This document shows, one piece after another, positions 1-7,308 of a stretch of 38,506 bases of DNA (within the stretch, counting starts at the first letter, position 1; each line of letters starts with the position of its first letter). Made by a program: the position numbers and the translations under genes. The stretch is taken from the IMG/VR virus record IMGVR_UViG_3300031566_000165, positions 1 through 38,506 of that record. One strand, written 5' to 3'. This DNA is from a virus. The notes beneath the pieces are model-generated. The model was not told the origin of the DNA and did no database searches. It was given only the letters and a program-made list of their open reading frames with translations.

Positions 1-1721
1 ACGCCCCGGATCATCCGAGTTGCGTTCTCAAGGTCAGCTCCTCCCGCAGTGGGGTTGACGGCTTGAGAACCAACCGCTTCAGCTGCACCAATAGGGTTGG
101 CCATTGTGTTATCGGAACCCATCTGGGTGCCTACCACAGTGGGTGTACTAACAGCTTCGGGGGATTGCTGGTTAGCAGCAGGATTAGCGAGAGCACGGCG
201 CTGCATTTCGTAAGCCAGACCAGGGAACTTCTGTGCCCAAATCTCAAGGTCTGCAGACATCTGCGGGGAGCCGCCAGTCCCGCCGACATACTTCAGAAGT
301 TCACGATTAACTTCCGGTTGAGCGGAATAAGCTGCGCGAGCACGGTAATAGTCAGCGATGTTCTTATATCGCTCAGGACTCATAGGCTCCATCAGGCGCT
401 CAGCCGCAGCAACCCGTGGATCGGCCTGAGCAAGTTGCTCCCGCCTTTCACTTGCACGGTCACCGTTGGTTACGACGGGAGCGGGAAGCGTGGGGTCAAC
501 GTTGGAGCCACCGGGAGGAACTGCGCCAGGAAAGGTGGGAGGAGCAACCGTCGGGTCGATTGGAGGAACTCCAGGAGGTTGAGCGGTCACAGGAGTTTCA
601 AGAGTCGGGCTGGGTTGCGTTTCAGGCTGGCCAGCCATTTGATCGACTGCCTCGTTAATACCTTGAGGCATCGAGGGGGCTCTATCGCCGCCTCCAGCCA
701 TACGGCTAAGACCAGCAACGCCAAGACCACCAGCGGTCAAACCAAGACCAGCCAGAATCGCGGGGTCGACATTTCGGAGAAGACCGAAATCAGCCTTCTG
801 GACGCCAGGAACAGCAGCTGAAAGCATCTCAGGGTCAAGGACGCGAACACTGACGTCTTCGGCGGTCTGATTAACAACGCTACCGCCGGGTGAGCGGACC
901 AAAGCACCCGGATCGCCAGGGCGAGTCATGGCAGAGCCACGGGTGGGAACCATCGGTCCTCCCTGAGCCAAACGAACGGCAGTGGGAAGGTCGTTACCTG
1001 CTTCGATAAAGTTAATAACCTTATTTCCGTTAGGACCAGTAATAGCTTCGACGACTTCAAGCATCGGAGCACCGGTCTTCTGCGCTAAAGGAGCAGAAAG
1101 CTCAGCAATTGCACGGAAAGTACCAGGGTCAGCCTGACGCAGCGACATAAGCTCATCGCTCATGCGTTGAACGTTGAACTGAGGTTCAGGAGCGGGAGCA
1201 CCACTCATTCGAGCGGGACCCTGGACCGCCGTGGTACGGGGGACTTGACTCAAGCGAGCCTGACGAGCAGCTTCCTCAAGGAAGGAAGGGCTAGCGCCAC
1301 CCCGCTGAAGACGCATCAAGATCTCAGGGTCAACCCGTCCCATAAGACCTGCTTGCTCCGCTTCGGTGGCAATGCCGCGCATCCGAGAAGCAGAAGATTC
1401 AGCAGGAAGAGCACGCTGCTCAGAACGAATAACATCCGTAACGTCTTCACCCGCAGATTTTGCGGGGGAATAAGCCCGTGCTCCTCCTCCGGGTTGACGG
1501 AGATCAAGACGAAGTTGACTACCCTGAAGAGGTTCAGGGGCACGAGAAGGACGGATTTGCTCAATAGCTTCCTTTACTTCTCGTGCTTGCTGAGGCGTAA
1601 TTCCTTTACCGCCAAGAGCACGCTGAATAAGATCAAGAGTATCGTCCGCACTTGACTTGGCACCCCTTGCAAAGTCGGAAAGACCTTGGACAATATTTAA
1701 AAACCCTTCGGGAGACGCCAC
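1..1721 (-). CDS. Long low-complexity phage protein, partial (runs off left edge)
   Basis: Reading the reverse complement from 1721 gives one frame open to the window edge (at least 573 codons), so the C-terminus is missing. I place the start at GTG 1721, because an in-frame TAG lies four codons upstream and no ATG is available; no clear ribosome binding site is visible. The protein is rich in Ala, Gly, Pro and Gln. It has a short hydrophobic Gly/Leu/Ala stretch around residues 320-335, then a Pro/Thr-rich linker, then a charged, probably helical part containing PMSPERYKNIADYYRARAAY. It is the last gene of the minus-strand virion block, 28 bp after its neighbour. I do not recognise a family. 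Composition and position suggest a structural, internal virion or tail-associated protein; this is inference. Confidence 0.7.
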   Translation of the reverse strand, partial: MASPEGFLNIVQGLSDFARGAKSSADDTLDLIQRALGGKGITPQQAREVKEAIEQIRPSRAPEPLQGSQLRLDLRQPGGGARAYSPAKSAGEDVTDVIRSEQRALPAESSASRMRGIATEAEQAGLMGRVDPEILMRLQRGGASPSFLEEAARQARLSQVPRTTAVQGPARMSGAPAPEPQFNVQRMSDELMSLRQADPGTFRAIAELSAPLAQKTGAPMLEVVEAITGPNGNKVINFIEAGNDLPTAVRLAQGGPMVPTRGSAMTRPGDPGALVRSPGGSVVNQTAEDVSVRVLDPEMLSAAVPGVQKADFGLLRNVDPAILAGLGLTAGGLGVAGLSRMAGGGDRAPSMPQGINEAVDQMAGQPETQPSPTLETPVTAQPPGVPPIDPTVAPPTFPGAVPPGGSNVDPTLPAPVVTNGDRASERREQLAQADPRVAAAERLMEPMSPERYKNIADYYRARAAYSAQPEVNRELLKYVGGTGGSPQMSADLEIWAQKFPGLAYEMQRRALANPAANQQSPEAVSTPTVVGTQMGSDNTMANPIGAAEAVGSQAVNPTAGGADLENATRMIRG

Positions 1722-1749
1722 AGGGATACAGAGCTAGCTGTATATGAGT

Positions 1750-2370
1750 TTAGCGCCAATTAGCGTAAAAATAGAGTCGATCAGAACGAGAGACATCCGG
1801 AGGACCCGGAATAGCTTGAATAAACTCTCCGCCGCTTCTCTCAAAACGGTAGCGAGAGGCCACGGGATCTCGATAGTTAGCCACATAGAGCATCTGTGCC
1901 AAGCGATCACACTCGTAGAGATAGTTCTCGCGCCAGATACGCGCAGTCTCACGTTTATCTTGAATATTGATCGAGCGGCTGACGTCGCCAAGAATCGTTT
2001 CCTGGCGGCTAGTTGCGCGACCTGTTGCTAATTCAGTCAGACGCTCAGCGTCTTCGCAACGTTCGACCTGTTGAACAATTTTGTCGTAATAAAACTCACT
2101 CGGAATGCTGTTGCAAGCCTCAAGAAGTCTTGCGTAATCGCCAGCCGGGACTGTGGCGATGTTATACGCTAAATGGTACGCAACACGACTGAAATTAAAG
2201 TCATCAAGCGCATAACCAAAGACCTGCGCCGGATTTCGCGTCAGCTGATTAACAGCTGAGTAGATAATTTCTCGCTTAGACGCGTCAGTGGTCGTGGCGT
2301 TAAATACAACGCCTTGTTGAGCTAAATAACTCTGAATCTGTTCAAGTTCGTTCGGAGTTAATTGCGCCAC
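1750..2370 (-). CDS. Hypothetical phage protein, 206 aa
   Basis: A 206-residue protein beginning MAQLTPNELEQIQSYL. It is predicted mostly helical with many aromatic and Arg residues (for example TARIWRENYLYECDRLAQML near residues 143-162) and ends in an aromatic tail. There is no signal peptide or membrane segment, and I do not recognise a family. It sits between the helix-hairpin-helix gene and the long low-complexity gene on the same strand with short gaps of 22 and 28 bp, so the three are probably co-transcribed. Its place downstream of the capsid genes would fit a head-completion or tail-adaptor protein, but that is only positional inference. Confidence 0.75.
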   Translation of the reverse strand: MAQLTPNELEQIQSYLAQQGVVFNATTTDASKREIIYSAVNQLTRNPAQVFGYALDDFNFSRVAYHLAYNIATVPAGDYARLLEACNSIPSEFYYDKIVQQVERCEDAERLTELATGRATSRQETILGDVSRSINIQDKRETARIWRENYLYECDRLAQMLYVANYRDPVASRYRFERSGGEFIQAIPGPPDVSRSDRLYFYANWR

Positions 2371-2392
2371 GACCTAAAGACACCTATTTCTT

Positions 2393-2851
2393 TTATTCTA
2401 CGTACACCGAACCCGTAGCAAACACTTCTTGCCAATCAACTCGTTTGATTGATTCAAGCTGCTCGAGCTTGCTGAAGCGTTCGCCAGGCAGCGACTGTCT
2501 TAATTCGACGATTTCTTTAGCTGTTTTTAGGCCGACGCCAGGGAGACACTGAGTCAGACCCTCAGGAGTCAGATTATTTAAGTTAATTCGATCGTCGACA
2601 GGAGGGAGGGGCTTCACAACCTTGGGAGCTTCCTCTGAGCTCTGGACTCTCTTGCGGCCACGGCGTGTACTCAACGAGTTTGCACCGGGTTGAGGCTCTT
2701 TATCTTCTTTGAAGTCTTCAACTTGGTCTTTATGTGCAAAAAACACCTTGCCTGAGGTGCTAGACCGCACCATCAAGAACTCACCTTCATCATGGGTGGA
2801 AATCACGTCAACCTTGATTCCACTGGGCTTGTAAAGATGTGCAGCCATCAT
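2393..2851 (-). CDS. Helix-hairpin-helix (ComEA-like) DNA-binding protein
   Basis: The C-terminal third of this 152-residue protein matches the ComEA/UvrC-type helix-hairpin-helix pattern. It has INLNNLTPEGLTQCLPGVG (about residues 89-107), then KTAKEIVELR, with the Pro-Gly-x-Gly hairpin that contacts the DNA backbone. The N-terminal 50 residues look like a small beta domain (VDVISTHDEGEFLMVRS, GKVFFAHKDQVEDF), joined by a charged linker with a basic patch RRGRKR. The family binds double-stranded DNA without sequence specificity. In a virion gene block it could act in DNA packaging or ejection, or bind host DNA; that is inference. The first two codons are both ATG, so the start is 2851 or 2848. 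Confidence 0.8.
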   Translation of the reverse strand: MMAAHLYKPSGIKVDVISTHDEGEFLMVRSSTSGKVFFAHKDQVEDFKEDKEPQPGANSLSTRRGRKRVQSSEEAPKVVKPLPPVDDRINLNNLTPEGLTQCLPGVGLKTAKEIVELRQSLPGERFSKLEQLESIKRVDWQEVFATGSVYVE

Positions 2852-2918
2852 CTGAGGCAGTATGTAGGCAGTACTTTAGTTCAAACTTAGGTAAAATAAA
2901 CACACTAGTCGTAGAAAG

Positions 2919-3392
2919 ATGCCTAAACCGCGTTTCGCAGGTGCAAGATTAGGTTTTCTCAAGGCACTCCCAGTTGTAGGTGATGTAATTGCCGTTGCTT
3001 CAGAGTTAGCTAACCCCGAAGCAAGCCCTGCGCAGCGTGTTGTTAATGCAGGTATTGTCGGTGGAGGTGGTTTATTCTTGAGTGCGGCTACCGCAGGCCT
3101 AGATTTTATTCCTCAAGCAGTTGACTTCGCAAATGACCTTACGGGTGGCCCAAAAGGACCAGAAAAATTAAGGCAAATGCAGGCATGCGCTACAGTTACA
3201 AACCCCGATAAGCATTTACGAGCACTTTCGACAAAATTAGGACCAGATAAGTACAACAACTTTTATGGAACTGACTTCGCACGGGCGGCTGATCAATGTG
3301 GACAGAGTATGATCCCCCCTCAGTACAAAACTGAAGAGGAGAAAATCAAGTACCTCCAATATCTTGGCTCCGGAATGGGTCGTATGTTCTAA
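2919..3392 (+). CDS. Hypothetical protein with hydrophobic N-terminal half, 157 aa
   Basis: A lone plus-strand gene inside a minus-strand block, so it must have its own promoter. The AT-rich 60 bp upstream include a TAAAAT that could be a -10. The N-terminal half is basic and then hydrophobic and Gly-rich (FLKALPVVGDVIAVASELA, then VGGGGLFLSAATAGLDFIP at about residues 48-66), suggesting membrane association or an amphipathic helix. The C-terminal half is polar, with two cysteines. No family is recognised. It ends 4 bp inside the convergent neighbour. A membrane-active or internal virion protein are both possible. Confidence 0.7.
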   Translation: MPKPRFAGARLGFLKALPVVGDVIAVASELANPEASPAQRVVNAGIVGGGGLFLSAATAGLDFIPQAVDFANDLTGGPKGPEKLRQMQACATVTNPDKHLRALSTKLGPDKYNNFYGTDFARAADQCGQSMIPPQYKTEEEKIKYLQYLGSGMGRMF

Positions 3393-3652
3393 CTTTCGAA
3401 ACAATTGTCGATATCTTTAGTTAACTGACCTAAGAACTCAGCCCTTTTCTCCCAGGTGTCCCCTCCCACCTGGCCTTTTTTTGGGTTGATACACTCTGGA
3501 TCGTTGACCTTGTTGCAAACAAGACCCGCAAGGTCTAATTCGTTGCCTTTGCAACCAGTTCGCCAGTGGTGAACGCCGTTTAACCACAGAGCGCCACATT
3601 CTTTGCACTCTTTACGATCTAGTTTTAGATCAGAAAACTCCCGATCGTCCAT
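3389..3652 (-). CDS. Small Cys/His protein, probable zinc finger, 87 aa
   Basis: An 87-residue protein with a KECKECGALW knuckle (about residues 14-23), then VHHWRTGCKG and two further Cys (VCNKVNDPEC). This spacing of Cys and His suggests one zinc-binding site, possibly an HNH-like or zinc-ribbon fold; the HHW...C part is reminiscent of HNH endonucleases but is too short to call one. It overlaps the convergent plus-strand gene by 4 bp and is followed at some distance by the terminator of the capsid operon. Function unknown. Confidence 0.7.
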   Translation of the reverse strand: MDDREFSDLKLDRKECKECGALWLNGVHHWRTGCKGNELDLAGLVCNKVNDPECINPKKGQVGGDTWEKRAEFLGQLTKDIDNCFES

Positions 3653-3743
3653 ATTACACAGTCAATATGGTACACATAAAGAACTCTAGGCTTGGAATAT
3701 CTTAAATAAGCCGAAGATATCGTTAAAAAGGTCATACCAAGAC

Positions 3744-3770
3744 AAAAAAAACCCCTCCCGAAGGAGGGGC
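3744..3770 (-). terminator. Intrinsic terminator of the capsid operon (minus strand)
   Basis: On the minus strand, CCCCTCC-TTCG-GGAGGGG (a 7-bp GC stem with a UUCG tetraloop) is followed directly by eight T. It lies 26 bp beyond the stop codon of the 3796-4674 gene, so it should end the highly expressed capsid transcript. Confidence 0.93.
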
Positions 3771-3795
3771 TCCGTGGTTTCGCGAGGAAACTCTA

Positions 3796-4674
3796 TCAGG
3801 AAGGAGAGGTCGAGGTGTAGATCTGCGACTCGACGACACCATCGGGCTGCAGAGCCAGATCCTGACGCTCGGGGGGCTCGTCGGCAACGATCCAGCAGAC
3901 TTCGCAGATTGCGAGAGCCTTGTCCTTGCCGGACAGCTTGCCAGCACCAGCGCGGGGATCGTAGATACCCGAACCTTGAGCCAGACCGGAGGCAGAGGCG
4001 CCACCCAGGTCGGTGGTGGTGAACAGCTTCCACTGAGTCTCGGAACCCAGAGCAGCGAGGCTGCTGGAGTCGATGATGTTGGTGGAAGCAGTGCTGCCGT
4101 TAGCAATGCGGCTGGAGGAGCCGGTGATCGAAGCACCGAACTGACCAGACACCACAGTGCCGTCGTCAAGCAGACCTTGACCCACAGCGGGGATCAGGGT
4201 CAGCTGAGGGGTGGCAGAACCACCGGCAACGCCGGAGCTCACAATGTCGCCGCCATCAACGCGCAGGGAAGCGCGATAGACGTAAGCGCCAGCGGGAGCT
4301 TTGATGCCATCGGTGATATCAGCCCGGACATCCTTATGGAAGTCGGGAGAAGGAACGATGACTTCGGCGTTCAGGAAGGGCTGTTCGGCGCTGTTCTGAC
4401 CCGAGCCATAAGGACGGGTGTAGTAGGACAGCTGGTTGGTAGAACCCAGATCCTGATAGCTCAGGTCCACGTAACCAACGGCCTGCTGAGCGATCCAACC
4501 GGGGCGGAAGACCACGCCGACAGGACCACCAACGGGCTGGTTGGTGTAGCTGGTTTGAACGCCGTTTGCGTTCTCGAACTGAACGGTCTTTTCTTCGTGC
4601 CAGTAACGAAGAACGTTCGTGTAGTTGCCAGGATAAATCTTGGCAACGTGTAACTGGTTAGAGTTGATCGCCAT
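3796..4674 (-). CDS. Capsid-associated structural protein downstream of the major capsid gene
   Basis: A 292-residue protein encoded 14 bp after the major capsid gene. It has one of the best ribosome binding sites in the window (AAGGAGGT 8 nt before ATG 4674) and a strong terminator after it, all signs of very high expression. The sequence is beta-rich and Gly/Ser/Thr-rich, with many short segments typical of virion surface proteins (for example GYVDLSYQDLGSTNQLSYYT). I do not recognise a named family. From position and expression signals a capsid decoration or cement protein, or a second capsid protein, is the likeliest role; a head-to-tail protein is an alternative. Confidence 0.85.
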   Translation of the reverse strand: MAINSNQLHVAKIYPGNYTNVLRYWHEEKTVQFENANGVQTSYTNQPVGGPVGVVFRPGWIAQQAVGYVDLSYQDLGSTNQLSYYTRPYGSGQNSAEQPFLNAEVIVPSPDFHKDVRADITDGIKAPAGAYVYRASLRVDGGDIVSSGVAGGSATPQLTLIPAVGQGLLDDGTVVSGQFGASITGSSSRIANGSTASTNIIDSSSLAALGSETQWKLFTTTDLGGASASGLAQGSGIYDPRAGAGKLSGKDKALAICEVCWIVADEPPERQDLALQPDGVVESQIYTSTSPS

Positions 4675-4682
4675 TGTTAGTT

Positions 4683-4690
4683 ACCTCCTT
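4683..4690 (-). promoter_or_regulatory. Strong Shine-Dalgarno site for the 292-aa capsid-associated protein
   Basis: The minus strand reads AAGGAGGT, a full anti-16S match, 8 nt before ATG 4674. It overlaps the TAA stop of the major capsid gene (4689-4691), so translation of the two genes is probably coupled. Most other genes in the window have weak or no such site, which makes this one notable. Confidence 0.85.
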
Positions 4691-5804
4691 AAGCGTCGAA
4701 AGAGTAACCAACGGTGACGAAGTCAGCGTTCAGGAGTTCGAAACCTGCGTACAGGCTCCAAATCATCATGATGAAGCGGCTGAAATCGTCGTTGTTGTTG
4801 AGGAGCACCTGGGCATTGTTGCCACCGATGCCAACGCCAACGGCCTGGGGACCAAAGAAGATACCGACAGCTGCGTTGTAATCAGCGGCGGTAGCAGCGA
4901 TGGTCGCGTTCTGGGTTTGGGTAGGCATGTTGGTCGATTCGAAGAATCGCACGCCTTCAAACACGAAGCCGGTGGGCATGATGGGCTCGCCAGCCACGAA
5001 GGTGGCTTGACCGAAGCCCTGACCCATGTACAGCGCAGCGTTGGGCTGCATGCCGGACATGAGGGGGTTGATCTGACCGTTGCCAGGGTAACGAGCAACT
5101 TCGCGGAAGTCGCTGTTCTGACGCAGGTGCATCAGGAAGGTGGGATCGCAAACGCAGCGATAGAAACCATCCTGGAAGGTGGGGGTGTTCCGCTTACGCA
5201 GGGACTTGACCACGCGGAGGAGGTCGTCCTTGACGTCGAACTTAGCTTGCTCGGCGTTGGTGTAAGTCAGAGCACCGGTAGCCAGATCGCCGGGGAAGTA
5301 GTAACCACCCTGGGAATCAGTGGCTTGACCCTTGGAGACAGCTTTCAGGAGTTCGTTGATGAACACCCGATCACGCCACCGACGGTAGTCATCCAGCAGA
5401 GTCAGGCTGCCGATGGACTGGTGGAAGGTGGTGAGGTTGCCGGTGTCCAGCAGAAGACGCTGGGCGGTGATCAGAGTCTCGCGAGCAATCTTAAAGGTGC
5501 TCGGCTGAGTCGGATCGGACGGGTCGGCAGGTCCGGTGTACTCCTTAAGAGTAACCAGAACCTTGTCTTTCACGATATTGCGGCTGTTTGCAGTACCGAT
5601 GGTCTGCTCAGCAGTGCGCTCGCGAGATTCTTTGGAGCCGGGGTTACCGAAGAAGCGGTAACGATCCAGTTGTACAGTCTGGCCGGGTTGCTTCGAGAAA
5701 TCGTGAACAACCACAGGCTCCGCAGCCATCTCAACGATGTATGCGGGGTGCGGACGGTACAGTTCAGCACCAAGAATCTTCGGAAAATCATTATCGATAA
5801 ACAT
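4689..5804 (-). CDS. Major capsid protein (HK97 fold, N4-gp56-like)
   Basis: A 371-residue protein with the layout of an HK97-fold capsid subunit: an N-terminal arm, a long helix with an Arg-rich region (DDYRRWRDRVFINELLKAV, about residues 138-156), a P-domain region with KSLRKRNTPTFQDGFYRCVC, and a C-terminal hydrophobic strand set ending in the YAGFELLNADFVTVGYSFDA tail seen in N4-gp56-type capsid proteins. The length is close to that family's usual 380-400 residues. The subunit assembles into the icosahedral shell around the packaged DNA. It is followed by the highly translated 292-aa structural gene. The fold call is from sequence feel rather than alignment; an HMM search against N4-gp56 capsid profiles would settle it. 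Confidence 0.85.
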   Translation of the reverse strand: MFIDNDFPKILGAELYRPHPAYIVEMAAEPVVVHDFSKQPGQTVQLDRYRFFGNPGSKESRERTAEQTIGTANSRNIVKDKVLVTLKEYTGPADPSDPTQPSTFKIARETLITAQRLLLDTGNLTTFHQSIGSLTLLDDYRRWRDRVFINELLKAVSKGQATDSQGGYYFPGDLATGALTYTNAEQAKFDVKDDLLRVVKSLRKRNTPTFQDGFYRCVCDPTFLMHLRQNSDFREVARYPGNGQINPLMSGMQPNAALYMGQGFGQATFVAGEPIMPTGFVFEGVRFFESTNMPTQTQNATIAATAADYNAAVGIFFGPQAVGVGIGGNNAQVLLNNNDDFSRFIMMIWSLYAGFELLNADFVTVGYSFDA

Positions 5805-5846
5805 CGATATGACTCGGAAGAAACTACAAGATAAATATTAACCGGT

Positions 5847-5885
5847 CTAAGTACACATACTACTCTTAAACAGTTGCATACTTAG
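5847..5885. repeat. Inverted repeat upstream of the major capsid gene
   Basis: CTAAGTA (5847-5853) and TACTTAG (5879-5885) form a perfect 7-bp inverted repeat with a 25-bp spacer, in the AT-rich gap between the 271-aa gene and the capsid gene. It may be a transcript hairpin or a protein-binding site controlling capsid expression. No clear consensus promoter is visible here. Confidence 0.4.
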
Positions 5886-5888
5886 CGT

Positions 5889-6704
5889 TTAGACACTTTT
5901 TTGGTTTGAACTATTAACTCCAGGGCTAAAGGTGCGCACCATGTTCCTGACCCCCTCGCCCAGGACACCGTATACAGAACCATAGTTCGGAACATATCGC
6001 GTGGACTTACCTCTGTAAGAGCTTCTTGTAACCGTGCTCATAGAGCCCGGCACATCGCTTCGAACTGACTCAACGTAGGTCTTGCAATAAGCGGGGTAGT
6101 TGTATTGCCATGCGGCTCTAGACCCCGAAGTATCGTTCGTCGGGTTAGTGAGCATGGGGGTCTTAACACGCTCGTAAGACCCCGGTCCTCCTGTGATACC
6201 TCCAGTACTAGATGTGTTATCTGAAGGTGTCTGAAAAGGTGCGTAATTTTGGTTGTCCGGCACACTGCCGCCGAACCAAGTGTACGCACCAAAATTTCTC
6301 AGACCTGGCTGTGGGCCTAGAGCAGTCTGAACTGTACGACCGGCAACGCTATACAAACCTTGCGCTCTAAAACCGTCGTAGACAGTGAGGAGACCTGACG
6401 CAGCCGCATAAGAGTTGTTGTAATCAGTCCAATAACCAGATACAGCAGGAGGGACAAAGCGCCATTCAGTATTTAAAAACCCACTGATATTTGGGGGACC
6501 TACAGGAATATTTCCGAAATCTGCCCCCTCGTCGTTTACCCCATACCAAGTCTGTTTGAGCCCACTCGGCGTTACGTAACCACTCGACACAACTACATAG
6601 GTATCCCTGACATCCAAGTTGTCAGCCGTCCTCTGGGGACCTGACTGAATACGGTGATACAGGTTTTTATCGTATTTCCAGTTTGTTTGAGGCGTGTAAC
6701 TCAT
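5889..6704 (-). CDS. Probable structural protein, Tyr/Ser/Gly-rich, 271 aa
   Basis: A 271-residue protein immediately upstream of the capsid gene in transcription order. It is rich in Tyr, Ser, Gly and Asn with little predicted helix, has aromatic motifs such as YAAASGLLTVYDGF and FGAYTWFGGSVPDNQNYAPF, and a basic Arg/Ser-rich C-terminal part. No enzyme motif, signal peptide or membrane helix is seen. The composition resembles virion surface or fibre-like proteins. I cannot assign a family; neighbourhood supports a structural role. Confidence 0.75.
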   Translation of the reverse strand: MSYTPQTNWKYDKNLYHRIQSGPQRTADNLDVRDTYVVVSSGYVTPSGLKQTWYGVNDEGADFGNIPVGPPNISGFLNTEWRFVPPAVSGYWTDYNNSYAAASGLLTVYDGFRAQGLYSVAGRTVQTALGPQPGLRNFGAYTWFGGSVPDNQNYAPFQTPSDNTSSTGGITGGPGSYERVKTPMLTNPTNDTSGSRAAWQYNYPAYCKTYVESVRSDVPGSMSTVTRSSYRGKSTRYVPNYGSVYGVLGEGVRNMVRTFSPGVNSSNQKSV

Positions 6705-6765
6705 GGGTCGGCCCTTTTTAAATACATTTTACTTGGTCTAAAATTTATACAGATATAAAAAGTAG

Positions 6766-7128
6766 ATGCAGCTACCAGCTGAAGAGACTGTGTCTTACTT
6801 TCTGGCAGACCCAGAGATGGCAGCAGCCTCGTTTTCAGGCTCTGTCACAGATGTCCTAGTGCACCCTCAAAAATTCAAAAAATTTCTTCCTTACTTAATT
6901 AAAACCGTCTTGGCTGGGTACTTACTCGCTACCTATGTAAGTCCCGCTATAGTTGAAAAATTCAAGCTGACACAAAAAGAGGCCTTAGCGGCCTCCTTCG
7001 TGGTTGGTTATGCAGGTATTCGAATTCTTAACCATCTGGAGAGAGTCGCAGAAGAAGAACTCAAAAAAAGAATGGGTTCTAGAGCTCAGTCAATGACCAA
7101 GGATTCATCAAACGAGTCGGAAGACTGA
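6766..7128 (+). CDS. Small membrane protein, holin-like candidate, 120 aa
   Basis: A lone plus-strand gene in a minus-strand block. The 120-residue product has two hydrophobic segments, about residues 43-60 (YLIKTVLAGYLLATYVSPAI) and about 73-90 (LAASFVVGYAGIRIL), followed by a charged tail (RVAEEELKKRMG) ending in acidic and Ser residues. Two short membrane helices with a charged C-terminus are the usual holin plan, but no lysin gene is visible nearby, so this is a suggestion. The AT-rich region upstream has a possible TTGGTC / TAAAAA pair with 17-bp spacing. Its 3' end overlaps a small minus-strand reading frame. Confidence 0.7.
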   Translation: MQLPAEETVSYFLADPEMAAASFSGSVTDVLVHPQKFKKFLPYLIKTVLAGYLLATYVSPAIVEKFKLTQKEALAASFVVGYAGIRILNHLERVAEEELKKRMGSRAQSMTKDSSNESED

Positions 7129-7226
7129 GGCTCCTGGGTAGGTTGCTGAGCAGGCTGCTCGGAGGTAGCTGCGGGCTTAGGTGCCTCAACAGGATTTTTA
7201 CGACGAATGTCGCCTAAAGCACGCAT
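7086..7226 (-). CDS. Possible micro-protein, 46 aa
   Basis: The reverse complement from ATG 7226 encodes MRALGDIRRKNPVEAPKPAA and then a Pro/Gln-rich acidic tail, stopping at TGA 7086-7088. It overlaps the 3' end of the plus-strand membrane gene by 43 bp. It lies just beyond the terminator of the portal/scaffold transcript, so it would need read-through or its own promoter. The composition is like the neighbouring low-complexity virion proteins. Moderate to low support. Confidence 0.4.
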   Translation of the reverse strand: MRALGDIRRKNPVEAPKPAATSEQPAQQPTQEPQSSDSFDESLVID

Positions 7227-7260
7227 GGTGTTTCTCTGGTTCTTTTAAAAGATTAGCAAG

Positions 7261-7287
7261 AAAAAACCCCTCCTTTTCAGGAGAGGC
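7261..7287 (-). terminator. Intrinsic terminator after the portal/scaffold genes (minus strand)
   Basis: The minus strand reads CCTCTCC-TGAAAA-GGAGGGG (7-bp stem with one G-T pair) followed by six T. It sits 22 bp past the stop of the 309-aa gene and separates the packaging genes from the capsid gene cluster. Confidence 0.88.
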
Positions 7288-7308
7288 TGATCACCTAGTT
7301 TTTCTGAA

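Noticed and set aside
63-1655. Plus-strand open frames over the first 1.7 kb (and similar ones at 3976-4653 and 4674-5834)
   Set aside because: They are antisense shadows of minus-strand genes. The minus frame at 1-1721 has natural protein sequence throughout and simply runs off the edge, and the other two lie opposite the capsid-associated and capsid genes.
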